DNA of 64,000 nucleotides from Hippopus hippopus. Taxonomy: Eukaryota > Mollusca > Bivalvia > Cardiida > Cardiidae. The translations under genes were made by a program, and so were the position numbers. The stretch is taken from assembly GCA_946811185.2 (NCBI GenBank), contig OX328097.1:7178242-7242241 (forward strand), in the 5' to 3' direction. Below are positions 1-12,406 of this stretch, in pieces. The notes under the pieces were generated by a model. It did no database searches. It had not been told where the DNA came from and saw only the letters and a list, made by a program, of their open reading frames with translations. The stretch's first letter is position 1. Every line of letters begins with the position of its first letter.

Positions 1-234
1 GGCTGTGGGTTTTGTGTTAAATGTTCGACCATTTGGTCTAGGAATTCAAAATTTGCGTTACTTTGAAATTTAAAATATTCCTGAGAACTAGATCAGAATA
101 CGTGTCCTTTATGAAAAGAATAGTCTGTAATAATAATGCAAATATATCGTGCTTTTTGATCTTGCTTTTTCCCGTTCAGTCCATTTTTTATTTTTCAAAC
201 TACTTTCGTAATTGATCGTTTAGTTGATTGCCAG

Positions 235-480
235 ATGTTAAACGCTGTTTTCAACATTATTTCAGTCGCAGCGGTCAGTGCGGCTATCCATGTCTGTCTG
301 GATTTTCTTGTTACCAGTACCTCGCGAAATATTCTTCCCAAATCAGTGGCTATTTTCCCACATAACCATTGTCGAAACAATATTCAGCGGCGAGAGAGGC
401 ATAAATGTTGGGGCAATAGTTATCATCAATTTTCGGAAAGAAATGTATGGTTCAAATTTTTAAAAGGTTTCTTAAAAGCA
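235..480 (-). mobile_element. SINE, inverted, head lost
   Basis: Begins with the tail complement gttaaacgctgttttcaaca. Confidence 0.65.
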
Positions 481-487
481 CGCTCCA

Positions 488-625
488 TTAACCCTTCACC
501 TCACAATCCCGAGTTTTAGCGACCGTGTGGAAGAAGACTTTTTGAAAACATCGTGGGAAAAGGAGAAAATGCTGGTAACCAGCATTTTCTCCTTTTTCCG
601 CCATGTTATCTACATTTTTCTACTA
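488..625. mobile_element. Family A copy, right end lost
   Basis: Starts TTAACCCTTCACC; hairpin at about 548-600. Confidence 0.7.
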
Positions 626-769
626 CAGCTCATTTGATTATTCTCATTTGAGAATTAATTACAAAAATGGGTTCTATACTTAATTGTCGATATTATGCCA
701 TTTGCATATATACACAAACTATTCAACACAACACAGAACGGGTACAATGAATTTCGTATATGCATAGCT

Positions 770-949
770 CTAGATAAGAGGGAGTGATGGTATTCTTAAT
801 CAACTGTTTCTCTTTGAAACCCAATGTTGTAGGTACTCATTAGAATCGTCTCGATGAGACGATTCTAATGGGTACCCACAACATAGGGTTATGATTGGAG
901 ATGATTAATATTTTCAATTTTGAAATCAAAATCACTCCCTCTATCTGGA
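770..949. mobile_element. 180-bp palindromic MITE with AGAGGGAGTGAT ends
   Basis: Terminal inverted repeats around 770-788 and 931-949. An inner palindrome, about 816-890, centres on cgtctcgatgagacg. Confidence 0.7.
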
Positions 950-1012
950 GTTCTGTATATGTATATTTAGTATTGAATTTTATTGTTCAAAAGATTTATT
1001 TAGGTGTTATTT

Positions 1013-1278
1013 CATATGAGCCATGCTCTATGAAAAGGCAGTTTAATTCATCTGCAAATAGTATCGACCCCCGTCAGCCTGCGCAGTCCGCTGACATGGG
1101 TCGAAACTTTTTGTTGTTGCTAACTTTTCTGTATGTCCAATAACCGCTCTACCCCAGGATTTAGCCGGTTGTTTGACAAAATGGATTTTATGGATCCATG
1201 ATCATGTGATGACTTGCTTGGTATAATGCATCACGATGATGCGTTAAGCCCCATTTTGCCAAAGTGTGGTCCACATGT
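1013..1278. mobile_element. Family B MITE
   Basis: Ends atgagccatgctctatgaaa and the inverted ttttgccaaagtgtggtcc. The family has long terminal inverted repeats (about 35 bp: GAGCCATGCTCTG, AAAGGGGG, TTTAATGCATCT) and an inner palindrome around cagcctgcgcagtccg. Confidence 0.75.
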
Positions 1279-1309
1279 ATTTGAGCCGAAAAACATTTTA
1301 TATAACCCT

Positions 1310-1960
1310 AACAAAGTGACACCTTATCGCCGTTATACTATAACACTGCTACACTTTCGCCCATAAACTGTTACACTGCTACATTATCGCCGTAAGACTA
1401 TATAAAACACTGCTAAATTTTTGCCGTAAGACTGTAACACTGCTATATTATCACCGTAAGGCTGTAACACTGCTACGTTATCGCCGTTATACTGTAACAC
1501 TGCTACATTATCGCCGTTATACTGTAACACTGCTATACTCTCGCAGTTATGCTGTTATACTGCTATATTATAGCCATTATACTGTAATACTGCTATTATT
1601 GGCGCCGTTATATTGTAACACTGTTACACTATCGCAGTTATACTCTAACACTGCTAATTTATTGCAGTTATACTGATACACTGCTACGTTATGGCCATTA
1701 CGCATGGTACATTATCGCCGTTATACAGTTACACTGCTACATTTTCGCCGTTATACTGAAACACTGCTACATTATCGCCGTAAGACTATATAAACCACTG
1801 CTACATTTTTACCGTGAGACTGTAACACTGCCACATTATCGCCGTAAGACTGTAACACTGCTACGTGAATGGCGCCGTTATACTGTAACACTGCTACATT
1901 AGCGCAGATATGCTGCAACACTGCTACGTTATCGCAGTTATACTGTAACACTGGTGTACT
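1310..1960. repeat. 30-bp minisatellite, about 21 copies
   Basis: Repeated phrase aacactgctacattatcgcc plus gttatactgt. Units vary by substitutions and small indels; some carry ggcgcc or shortened forms. Confidence 0.93.
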
Positions 1961-2202
1961 GATTTGAAATCAATAAGATGAGCAAAACTGATAAGCATAT
2001 TTCAACGACTGTTTTAGTTCAGCAACATAAAGTTTAACAACCTGTGTTTAACATGATTATGAATATTTAACGCCAGCTTGTCGTTCACCTTGAACCTGTT
2101 TCTTTTTACTTCTCATATCATGAAAGCCGCTTTAATGTTAATTAAACATTTTAAATGAACTTTTGATTGCTAATTGTATCCGAAGGTGATTGGTTTTCAT
2201 AT

Positions 2203-2442
2203 ATAAATGAGCCATGCTCTGGCAAAAGGGGGCTTAATGCTTCTCCGTGATCCATGGTACCAAGAAAGCCATCACAATCTTATGGATCTATGATAGCCAC
2301 ATTTTTTAACAACCGACTTAATCATGAGGTAGACTGGGCCCTGGACATACAGAAAATTGACCAATTGACTGCGCAGGCTGACCTGGGTCGATAATTTGCG
2401 CAGATGCATTAAGTTCCCTTTTAACAGAGCATGGTTCATATA
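2203..2442. mobile_element. Family B MITE
   Basis: gagccatgctctggcaaaag at 2209; inverted end acagagcatggttcatat. Confidence 0.78.
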
Positions 2443-2548
2443 TTTATTTTCACATTGAAATGAAATTGCCTGCTATTCTAATTTCGGCAGAAACTTCGTT
2501 TCATGACAAACCGTAGAGTTTATAAGATAATGATAATGAAGAATACCC

Positions 2549-2635
2549 TGTCTGTCTGTCTGTCTGTCTGTCTATCTGTCTGTCCGTCCGTCCGTCCGTC
2601 TACCCGCCTGCCTGTCCTCCGTCCGTCTCTGTCCT
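2549..2635. repeat. (CTGT)n/(CCGT)n simple repeat
   Basis: Tetranucleotide run with a shift from ctgt to ccgt. Confidence 0.9.
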
Positions 2636-3902
2636 TTTCTAGCCATATACGAGGGGTGTCCAAGAATTACGTAGACTTTTGTTATAACTTGAAAACGACT
2701 GGTTATAAAAACAACGAAAAATGCCCGGATGAAAATGCATCTTTCTTGCATAAAACAGCAAATTTCACATCCGTACGTCATCTAAGTCAGAATCTATATA
2801 CAGCAGACATACACAGGGGGTAGCGTATGCGAGGCAGCTCGTCACGACGTTTTAACGCCATTCCGTAAGCGTAACTATTTCTGCGTCACAATGTCACGTA
2901 TTTCTATCAGTCTACCTTCTCTTTCATGCACAAATCAATGCTTTCAATTTGAACGAGTCCAAAATTTCGTCAGTTAATTAAGTTGAACGCCTATATATTC
3001 ATAGACCTACCGCAATTAGATCGGCGTTGCACCCGAAACTGGACAAGATTTTTGAATGTGATCAGAAAGCTGATAAATGTTTTACGACAGCATGTCGTTC
3101 ACCCACAACCTGTTTCCCTTTTTCTTCCAAATAGAGCAATTAAATTGATGATTAACTATCCCACCTCAAAATTAATAAAATCGATTTTTGTCCAGGTTGA
3201 AAAACACAGTTACAGTTCAAATTATGAGAGTTTTCAAGGAGTGGGGGTGGGCAAATTTACATTCAAGAAGCGATTGTGCTGATCTAACACCGCAGAATTT
3301 AAAGGTCCGTCTAAGTTCCAGTAGCTGGCAGAAAAATGGATTTGGTAAACTAGAATTAAAACTGGTAACTTTTTCTAGTTTTAAGATTCATTTTCCTGCC
3401 AGCCAGTGAAACATTGACAGATTGCATTGCAACACTTTGTCAGATTCATGATAATACCCATCCCTCAGAATGGTATGAATTAAATTTTGACCTCGATTTT
3501 TTTTTTTTTTTTATCTTTTGGCCGCTAGCTGGCCTTTAATAGAACAAGTACTTTATGCGTCAAAACATCATGGAACAGCGAGACATACTACCTCCCAATG
3601 TTTACTAAATGGATACCATGACTTATACAATCTCTCTGTAAAGAGATGCCCAAGTCAAGAGAGGCCTGAGCAATATACATGTATCAGCCACCACCGATTT
3701 ACAGAAAGACACTTTTTAAAAAAAAAAAAAAAAAACTTGTCCCAGTAATGACAGAGATATTATAAAATCAGATGTTATAAAGTTTTTAAAAATTTTAAGT
3801 CAAAAAGGAGCATAAATGTGTCAAAAATATTGTGATGGCTACCTGCCCCTGTTCCCCCGTTGATATCACTTAACCTCTAGACTGCTTAACGCAAGGACCT
3901 TT

Positions 3903-3974
3903 TGCGGACAATGAAGATCAAGATCAGACTGCACAGAACGTGCAGTCTGATCTTTGATCTACACTGTCCGATAA
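3903..3974. repeat. Family C palindrome
   Basis: Reference: gaagatcaagatcagactgc, acagaacgt, then the complement, bounded by gcggacag and ctgtccg. Folds into a hairpin of about 26 bp. Confidence 0.8.
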
Positions 3975-4137
3975 GGAGATAAAGCCTATTTCCCCCAAAT
4001 GCACTTTGAAATAGCAAAGTTAGGGAATCTAGTGTCGGCTTGAAAGTTTCATGTCAGCTAGTTAGCAGGATAAAAGTACCACCAAGTCCGAGTTTGAAGT
4101 AAATATCTTCAGTAATGAGAGAAATATTATACATTAT

Positions 4138-4484
4138 TATACTGCAAAGAAATTTCTCGTGATCTGATTGGATAATATGCCCCGAACATATATATCATGT
4201 ACACTGGCAAAACCAACGTAAAAGCAGTTTCCCTTTCGTGAGCCCCGTATACGTGACTACACTTTCAACACAACATCCAAAATGGCGGCGTCGACCAAGA
4301 TTAACATCAAGACTGCACGTTTTTCCAAGGTTTCAGTGACGTCAGTTCCCAGTGACGTCAGTTTTCAATGAATTGGGGCACTCAGAAGGGAAATTCTACT
4401 TCGTCAGCGTACTCAATTTTTGAAACCATAAAAACAGGTAAATTTCGCTTAACATACGTTGGAATCGTAAAACTTTGCAGTATA
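4138..4484 (+). mobile_element. 347-bp MITE with TATACTGCAAAG ends and twin CRE sites
   Basis: Terminal inverted repeat TATACTGCAAAG / CTTTGCAGTATA. Contains two TGACGTCA octamers (4337-4344, 4353-4360) and an AAAATGGCGGC box (4279-4289). The inverted partner is at 6383-6748. Confidence 0.75.
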
Positions 4485-4493
4485 ATAAATTCG

Positions 4494-4634
4494 TTGTACG
4501 GTCAGGTGGCAGGGGACTTGGAAACTTGTTCAAGGCTGTGGTGAATCATGTCGCCACCTCGCCTTCGGCTCGGGGCGACATGATTCACCACAGCCGTGAA
4601 CAAGTTTCCAAGGCCCTGCCACCTGACCGTACAA
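4494..4634. repeat. 141-bp snapback palindrome
   Basis: Near-perfect inverted repeat from TTGTACGGTCAGGTGGCAG to its complement, folding around a GC-rich centre near 4566. Lies 9 bp from the MITE at 4138-4484. Confidence 0.85.
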
Positions 4635-5227
4635 TTAATAATGTCAAAGTGTTTGGACGAAGACGACCCAGACGACAACGACAGGGTTATGACAATACCT
4701 CAACGTGTTCTTCGAATACAGCTGAGGTAATAAGTCAGTCCTAGGGCATCGAAATAGGACGGTAGATTCGTCCTGGAAATATAGAAACACTATTGTGAAG
4801 GTGTTTTAAAATCATGAAACAATCGACATTCATTGAAAATTTATGACGGGGATAATTGTTTGGTTCTGGTTGAGTGATCGGGCAAAAAGAGCGATCGATT
4901 CTTTAAGAGGGAGGCCAAAAGGACCAACAGGAAGCTGTATTGGACTGAACATTGTGTCCCGTTGATGACGTCATTGGCGCCTATTTTTAGATCCCAATCT
5001 CTGTCAAGGGTAGGTTTTGAATTTGTGCCTGGGAGACTTCAGTCCGGTTTTGTTTGCTTGCTGTTTTTAACCCTTATGACGAAAACTTAGACTTGTTCAA
5101 GATGACAGAGATTGCAGACGACCAAATAAAGATGTTTCAAAAATTGAAACTTTACTTTTAAAGAACGTAAAACATTGTGCTTAAAGCAGAAGGATCAAAT
5201 TACAAGTAAACTGCAATCTGAGTCCAG

Positions 5228-5405
5228 ATTAACCAATCATTCTTAGATTCATTCCAGTCTTGCTCTAGACTTAGAAAGTAACAGAAAGTAACGCAAATTC
5301 TGATTAGCTAAATCATTTGGTTTTGACAATCAGGAATTGTATTACTTTTAAATTTTGAAAACTCTCGAGAATAAGACTAAGAATGTTGTAAAGAGTCATT
5401 GTTAA
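5228..5405. mobile_element. Family F MITE, worn
   Basis: ccaatcattcttag at the left, gaatgttgtaaagagtcatt at the right. Confidence 0.6.
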
Positions 5406-5567
5406 ATACATATCCTCATCTTTTATCCACTTTGTCAAATAATTTGCTAGGATGATTAATGTGAAAAAAAAAATATATGCATTAAATTGCATTTTACGGG
5501 TCCTTTCTTACTGATTAAATATATTATACAACATGTACTTATTAGTATTACATGTATAGGCTCAACC

Positions 5568-5792
5568 TTAACCCTTTATTAAACAATCCCGTGGTTTAAC
5601 GACCACGAAAAGCCCCTTTGAAAACATTGTGAGAAAAGGAGAAATTGCTTGTAACAAGCAATTTCTCCTTTTCTCACAATTGTTTTCAACCCTATCAGAA
5701 AATTTCATCAATTTTGTACCAATGAAGAAAATGTCGTCTGAAAATACTTTCAGTAAGGAAGAGTCTAAGATATGTCGTTTAGGAAAGGGTTT
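5568..5792. mobile_element. Family A copy
   Basis: Hairpin arms 5620-5690 read gaaattgcttgtaacaagca at the centre instead of the usual ctggtaaccag. Confidence 0.75.
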
Positions 5793-5929
5793 GGTTTTAA
5801 ATACAGGGCAATAAAAGTGGACTTTACTCCATTTGAAACATGTTTCGGGCCATAAAAAGTTGGATTTTATTGCGTCCTTATGAACATCGTCTTGTTTATT
5901 ATCCAACTCTTGTCATGCATGTGAGTCTT

Positions 5930-6215
5930 TGCTCTGGCAAAAGGGGGCTTAATGCATCTGCATGATGCATTGTACCGGGCAAGTCATCACATAACTGCGG
6001 ATCCATAAAATTCATTTTGTCTTACAGCTGTCTGAATCATGAGGTCGACTGGTCCTATGCCATGTAGAAAATTGACCGATAGCAAAAAGTTTTGACCCAG
6101 ATCAACAAAATCTTAGACTAAGACTTGTCCAAATTGTAACAAACTGAAAATTGACATGGGTAGATACTTTTTGCAGATGCATTTAGCCCCCTTTTCACAG
6201 AGCATGGTCCATATA
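5930..6215. mobile_element. Family B MITE
   Basis: Both ends present; contains a stray piece of family A flank (agacttgtccaaattg). Confidence 0.75.
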
Positions 6216-6231
6216 CAAGTACTTTATTTAG

Positions 6232-6373
6232 TTGTACGGTCAGGTGGCAGGGGACTTGGAAACTTGTTCACGACTGTGGTGAATCATGTCGCCCCGAGCC
6301 GAGGGCGAGGTGGCGACATGATTCACCACAGCCGTGAACAAGTGTCGAAGTCCCCTGCCACTTGACCGTACAA
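6232..6373. repeat. 142-bp snapback palindrome, second copy
   Basis: Same sequence as 4494-4634, placed next to the inverted MITE copy with the same 9-bp spacer on the opposite strand. Confidence 0.85.
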
Positions 6374-6382
6374 CGAATTTAT

Positions 6383-6748
6383 TATACTGCAAAGTTTTAC
6401 CATTCCAACATGTGTTAAGCGAAATTTACCAGGTTTTTTTTTTTTTTTGTTTCAAAAATTGAGTACGCTGACGAAGTAGAATTTCCCTTCTGAGTGCCCC
6501 AATTCATTGAAAACTGACGTCACTGGGAACTGACGTCACTGAAATCTTGGTAAAACGTGCAGTCTCGTGTATAATCTTATGTTAATCTTGATCGACGCCG
6601 CCATTTTGGATGTTGTGTTGAAAGTGTAGTCATGTCTACGGGGCTCCCGAAAGGGAAACTGCTTTTACGTTGGTTTTGCCAGTGTACATGATATATATGT
6701 TCGGGGCATATTATCCAATCAGATCACGAGAAATTTCTTTGCAGTATA
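6383..6748 (-). mobile_element. MITE with TATACTGCAAAG ends, inverted copy
   Basis: Reverse complement of 4138-4484, with an extra poly-T run near 6436. Twin TGACGTCA octamers are at 6515-6522 and 6531-6538. Confidence 0.75.
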
Positions 6749-6751
6749 AAA

Positions 6752-6980
6752 ATAACTCTTTACCAAAGGACAAATTTTAAGACCTGTCCAACTTGAAAGT
6801 ATTTGCACACGACAAATTAGATCATGCTAAAATTATTGAAATTACTTTTGAAAATAGTGCAAACATTGTGCGAAAAATGGAAAAATCTGGTTTCCAGTAT
6901 TTTCTCCTGTTCCCACAATATTTTCAAAAGGCTTCTTTGTCAGGGTCCTTAAAAGTCGGGCTTGTGTGGTAAAGGGTTAA
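6752..6980. mobile_element. Family A copy
   Basis: Abuts the right end of the MITE at 6383-6748; ends GGTAAAGGGTTAA. Confidence 0.75.
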
Positions 6981-7014
6981 ATGAGCCCGTTTCTTTCCCT
7001 ATATTGTTTGTTTG

Positions 7015-7290
7015 TATGGTGTTTAACGCCGTTCTAACATTATTTCATTTCTATCGCGGTGGCCAGTGCAACTATTCATGCTTTTCTAGAGTTCCTTTTA
7101 CCAGTACTTCGCACAGTATTCTTCTGCCTGCTTTCCCCCATGACCATAGTCGAAAGAGTGACCAGAGGTTAGAGCCGAGTCGCAATGACTATATCATCAA
7201 CTTCCGGAATGCAATTGGCCGAGCTTGGGTTTCGAAACAGCCACTTCCTGGTCTAAAGTCCTGTACGCTACCGACTGTGCTACCGGAATG
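7015..7290 (-). mobile_element. SINE, inverted
   Basis: Tail complement gtatggtgtttaacgccgtt; tRNA-like head at the right end. Confidence 0.72.
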
Positions 7291-7369
7291 TGCAGGTATA
7301 TAAAATGAACATGTCAAGATAGAAACAAAATATTAAAGGAAATTTAATTCAAGCATGGTTATACATTAG

Positions 7370-7592
7370 ATCTTTATACCAAACGACAAAATTTAGGACT
7401 ACTCAAAATTGAAAGCATTTGCAGACCACAAATTAAAAGTATCTCAAACAATAAAACCCGTCTTTGAAAGAAATAAAAACATTGTGGGGAAAAAGGAGAA
7501 AATGCTGGTAACCAGCATTTTCTCCTTTTCCCACAATGTTTTCAAAGCCTTCTTTCATAGGTGAAAACACGTGCTCGTTTGGTAAAGGATCA
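7370..7592. mobile_element. Family A copy
   Basis: Long perfect hairpin at 7485-7550. Confidence 0.75.
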
Positions 7593-7937
7593 AAGTCTAA
7601 ATTAAATTCTATTTTAGCATGCTCTGTGGCCGCTGACCGGATCCTGTAGAGTGACTTCACCGGGTCAAGCGCTCGAAAGTTAATACAGCGTCGGACCAAG
7701 TGAAATTTGCATGAAATGTCATAAATATGTAATTATTCGAGTCGAAATATATTTACCAAAACTTGACACACAATGTATCAAAGGGGGGCACAACAATGAG
7801 TCAATGGGGGTTCTTAAACTTGTGGGTGTCGGGTCGTCACAACATTGGACCTGCCTGTTTTAAATGAGATTTTTGAATGGTGCCTGGGAAATTCCTTCAG
7901 AGAGGCTATATAAATGCAATATAAATGTTTTACAATT

Positions 7938-8215
7938 CTAGCCGAGATCGGTAGCGCAGTCGGTAGCGTACAGGACTTGAGACCAGGGGGATTGCTGATT
8001 CGAATCTGCAGGTCGGCGAATTTCTTTCCGAGAACTGATGATAGTCATTGCAACAGGATTCATTCCTCTCTCATTGCTGATCATTCTGTCGAAGATGGTT
8101 ATATGGGAAAGCAACTAGTGGTTTGGGAAGAAAAGTTTGCGAAGTACTGTTAAAAGAAACTCCAGGAAAGTATGGATAGGTGCACTGGCCGTCGCGATAT
8201 AACTGAAATGATGTT
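7938..8215 (+). mobile_element. tRNA-derived SINE
   Basis: Head resembles a tRNA (A box tcggtagcgcagtcggtagc; B box gattcgaatc). A conserved body follows (ggactgatgatagtcattgc-type), then the tail tatcgaactgaaataatgttg-type. Likely a bivalve SINE of the RUDI/V-SINE kind (from memory, unverified). Confidence 0.72.
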
Positions 8216-8892
8216 GAAAACGGTGTTGAACATTGTGGTAGAAAACGATTGGCGGAAAGGAGAACATGTTTTAACCGAAATGGTTACCAGCTGAGTACCA
8301 GCACCTTCTACTCCCACAATGTTTTCTAAAGTCCATTTCCTTAAGGTGGTTAGAAACCATAATTGTTTTCCCACATAACCAATGGTTAAATTAAAAATCG
8401 AACCAACAACATATGGCGCGGCCCTCACCTGACCAAGTTGCCTGAGTACATGGAGATGCATCCAGTGGCAGATTAAACAGCCAAGCGATTTTATAACTAA
8501 CCGGTGACCCAGCGTGACCCCCGGGACGGAGCGCTGCAATATGAGAGTGTGCGTTATTATGATTTGTAATATGCACGACCCTTCAGCCCGTGACCTATGA
8601 CATTTGCGAACAATGTTGGGTAGACTTGACCCCTCCATGAACTTGTATATTAATTAGAAGATATGTTTTAACTGGCGTCGGGGCATAGGTTTTGACTTTA
8701 TAATGTATTTGCTTTTTCTTTAAGATTTCTCACGTGATTTTTACTGGGCTTTTTTTTTTCTCGTTTTCCTTTTCAAAGCCCATTAAATTCATCGAAACAT
8801 GTTTGTAAACAGTTATTTGATATCGCCCAAAGCGTTGCTTTTTGAGACCTTTTTAATATCTTCAGCGCCATGGAGGAAAGTAAGGAGCTTTT

Positions 8893-8958
8893 TTGCGGTA
8901 TAGATCAAGATAAGACTGCACAGGACGTGCAGTCTGATCTTTGATCTATACCGCCCGC
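8893..8958. repeat. Family C palindrome
   Basis: Core agactgcacaggacgtgcag. Confidence 0.78.
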
Positions 8959-9101
8959 TTATTTGGTCAAGTCTTCAGATAAACATCTTATTTTCAGTTG
9001 ATTGTATTTTCGGCTGTCAAAAGTGTCCCCGAATTTATTTACTTGGCGCCGAAAGAGTTTGATACATGTATTATTATTTCCTTACTTTTTTAATCTGCTC
9101 G

Positions 9102-9104
<3 letters not shown>

Positions 9105-9134
<30 letters not shown>

Positions 9135-9192
9135 TGTATGCATCTATCTATCTATCTGTCTATCTATCTATCTATCCATCTATCTATCTATG
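9105..9192. repeat. (TATG)n then (TATC)n simple repeat
   Basis: Two adjoining tetranucleotide runs. Confidence 0.92.
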
Positions 9193-9635
9193 GTGTATAA
9201 CTTCGTTTTTAATACTTTTTTCAGTTATATCGCGAAACCATTGCACCTATCTATGTTTTTCATTGAGTTTCTTTTACCAGTACTTTGCACATGATTTTCC
9301 CAAGCCAATGGCTTCTTTCCCACTCGATATGAGTAAAAGCCGAGTCTTAGTATCTCACTGCAACAAAGCCAAGCAGAGTTTTTATACGACTTTGATATGC
9401 GGTTGCGGAAACAAGTATGAAAACATAATGAAAATGGACAACTTCGTGAAACACATACTCTCTACAGTACCTACAATGTTTACCTATTACCCTTTTTATA
9501 TATATATAAAAAATCATTTTCATTTCACTTGAAATATATTCTAATATTAGTGCCACAATAGCCTCGTCAATTACCCTATGTTATAGAAGGTGAATGAACT
9601 GACAATTGCTTTTTACAATACCCTGAATTACTTAG

Positions 9636-9790
9636 CCAGTTAGTTCAGTCGGTAACGAATAGGGCTTCAAACCAGGGGAATTACTGGTTCGAATCCTTAG
9701 CTTGCCGAATTTCTTTCCGAGGACTGATGATAGACATTGTGAGATGAATTAATTCCTCTCCTATTGCTGATCATTGTTTCGACGATGTGT
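9636..9790 (+). mobile_element. SINE, 3' truncated
   Basis: Head and first half of the body only; B box ggttcgaatcc. Confidence 0.7.
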
Positions 9791-9825
9791 TAATCCTTAG
9801 GCTGTAGAGCGTGACGCGTTTCGCT

Positions 9826-9900
9826 TTTGCGGCCAGTGTAGATCAAGACCAGACTGCACAGAACGTGCAGTCTGATCTTGGATCTACACTGTCCGATAAG
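9826..9900. repeat. Family C palindrome
   Basis: Complete, followed by the family's right flank (ggctggaaattttcatttaa). Confidence 0.78.
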
Positions 9901-10391
9901 GTCACATTTTTCCAAACATTTTTCCTGAAAAATAATTTTGAAATCGGAATATTTTGGTGTTTTACTTTTGGCTGGAAATTTTCATTTAAGTTATATAGCA
10001 GGTTTAAGGTTAACGCCTATCGCAGGCTACCTACGACACTTTGATAATCTAAATCTACTTAGCTGAAATAAAATATTGTCCCAATTAATAACAATCGAAG
10101 TATACTATTGATTCCGCCATGGCCCATTGCGGAACTTTTGGCCAATGAACTGACACGATACACCTCTTAGAAAGAATTTTTGGTCTAATTTGAGCAAAAA
10201 AACAACAAAGAGAGGGGATGGGAAAGCAGGGTGATTACGACACAAATAGTGTATTTTTCTCACAAAAAAAGTATCGTTTTAAAAAATAATAATTTCCAAA
10301 GCATCCTGCTGAGTCACTCATAGCACTTTTGTAAACTGTTTTCGCGTTACAAATGATCTGTCTCAGGAATGGCTTGGTGTCAATTTTGGAA

Positions 10392-10410
10392 AAAAGAAGA
10401 AGAAGAAGAA

Positions 10411-10452
<42 letters not shown>

Positions 10453-10528
10453 GGAGAAGAAGAAGAAGAAGAAGAAGATGATGATGATGATGATGATGAC
10501 CAAGAGCAAGAACAAGAACAAGAACAAG
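10392..10528. repeat. (GAA)n/(GAT)n/(CAAGAA)n simple repeat
   Basis: Produces an open frame of acidic residues (10369-10557) that I take to be a repeat artefact. Confidence 0.88.
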
Positions 10529-11036
10529 GTGGAACTGGATTAATATTTAGTCTTTGAAATGATCATAACAGAACAAAAAAGCACATGGAAAAACCACAAA
10601 CCGTCTGCTTATCTGAACTGTTCACCTGCCCAATTGAATTAATTGTATTTTTTAGTCGCCATAACGAAAGAGAATAAAGAAATTGAGTGAGTTGTTTCAA
10701 TAAACAACAGTAAAGAATCAATAATACAAGACAAAGTATTTTTACAATATATTTACTTTTTTTTTAATAGATAACGCATTAGTAAACGCATAAGGCTTTC
10801 TCCTCTAGCAGGGGAGTACTTTTGAAAATATTGTAGCAAAAAGGAAAAAAACTTTGAGAAAACAGAAAAAAAATCATGTTTATTGTTCATATTTTCTAAT
10901 GTCGTCTGTTGAAAATCTGTTTTAGCAGATAAATGGCTTAAAAGTGATTTTGACGACATCACCGGAAGTGACGTATTTGCTCTAAGGACACTTAGTAACA
11001 CTGACTGTACCCTTACCTTTACGAAAACAAGGGCGT

Positions 11037-11345
11037 TTGTGGACGGCATAGATCGAGATCAGACTGCACAGAACGTTCAGTCTGGTCTTGGATCTTTACC
11101 TTCCGCTTGTCTACTCAAGCCTATAACATAAAAAATTTGTCTTGGTTTCTATAGATTGTTTTTTTAGCCGTCAAAAAGAGGCACTGAGAATGTAAAACAT
11201 CTCTTGCATATTTAGGCGCCATGGTACACTCAGGTCTGATTGGTATTTTTCTTAACCAATACGCTGCTAAGCACGACTCACTGACCTTCTGCGGACAGTG
11301 TAGATCAAGATCAGACTGCATCTTAGAGTCTACACTGTCCGATAA
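11037..11345. repeat. Two family C palindromes
   Basis: 11037-11108 complete; 11285-11345 has lost part of the centre. Confidence 0.7.
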
Positions 11346-11451
11346 GGAGACATTTTGTTTTCTTTTTTAATAAAAAAAAAGGTTTGAAATAACATAATTC
11401 GTGTTTTTACTATCTGCTTGAAAGTTTCATTTTACTTAATCAGCAGCAGAG

Positions 11452-11757
11452 CCCCGGTTGCTCAGTCGGTAGTGAACAGGACCTGAGAACAGGGGGTCGC
11501 TGGTTCGATCCCCGGAACGACCAATTTCTCTCCGAGGATTGATGATAGTCATTGCGACAAGATTCATTCCTCTCTCACCGCCGACTACTTTTTTCGGCGA
11601 TGATTATATGGGAAAGCAACCAGTGGCTTGGAAAGAATATTTTGCGGAGTACTGGTAGAAGAAACTCCAGGAAAGCATGGATAAGTGCACTGGCAGCGGC
11701 GATATAACTGAAATAATGTTGAAAACGGCTTAAAACACCAAACAATCAATTAACCAA
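11452..11757 (+). mobile_element. tRNA-derived SINE, full length
   Basis: Best copy: B box ggttcgatcc, body, tail with gaaataatgttgaaaacggc, then aaacaatcaattaa. Confidence 0.8.
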
Positions 11758-11894
11758 TACTTATTCAACAGGATAAGGTTTACTAATGGCGATTTGTTTA
11801 ACTGTTTCAGCTCCAATTAAATAAACTTAACCTCTTTCGACGGCTCTAAATACAGTCCATTGAAACTTACAAAGATTTTGATTGTATAGGCTTG

Positions 11895-11975
11895 ACTGCA
11901 CAAGCGGACGGTATAGATCAAAGATCAGACTGCACGTTCTGTGCAGTCTGATCTTGGTCTATGCCGTCCGCAAAA
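11895..11975. repeat. Family C palindrome
   Basis: Centre gcacgttctgtgc. Confidence 0.78.
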
Positions 11976-12406
11976 GTCACTGTTTTCGCTTATGACGCCG
12001 AAAGGGTAAAACATATACAAGCATTTGGTTTTCAGCCTGTAATGGGAATACATCAAAATACTGCAAATTCGGCTTTGTCAGAGGAATATCAGTATGTTTT
12101 GAGGCAAGGTCAGACCTCGTGACTTATGCAGTTTGATCTTGGATCTACACTGTCCAGCGGGATAAAAAGCGTCTGGTTTCTAAAGGTTAACAAATTGAAG
12201 AGATTTCATGAATTATCTCAAGCGTACAGATTTAATCTTTGTCACAAATCTTGTGATTTTACGTCAAAACTTCTCAAGTTGTTTTTCTATCTTTTGGGGT
12301 CATCAATTTGGAGATGTTTTCAAATTATCGTTAAGACAGTATGTCACCATGTTTTCATTTTTCTTCACTCTGTTCTTTCTTTCATCCACTCATGCCATCT
12401 GACCTA

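Larger units (their letters stand above)
3740..4745. mobile_element. Family 3 remnant broken by two insertions
   Basis: Blocks at about 3740-3870, 4075-4137 and 4637-4740 match consecutive parts of the copy at 59548. Between them lie a family C palindrome and the unit 4138-4634. Confidence 0.45.

Noticed and set aside
1310..1960. CRISPR-like array
   Set aside because: Units abut with no unique spacers, and the window is animal DNA.
10369..10557. Acidic 62-codon open frame
   Set aside because: Generated by GAA/GAT simple repeats, with no flanking coding signal.
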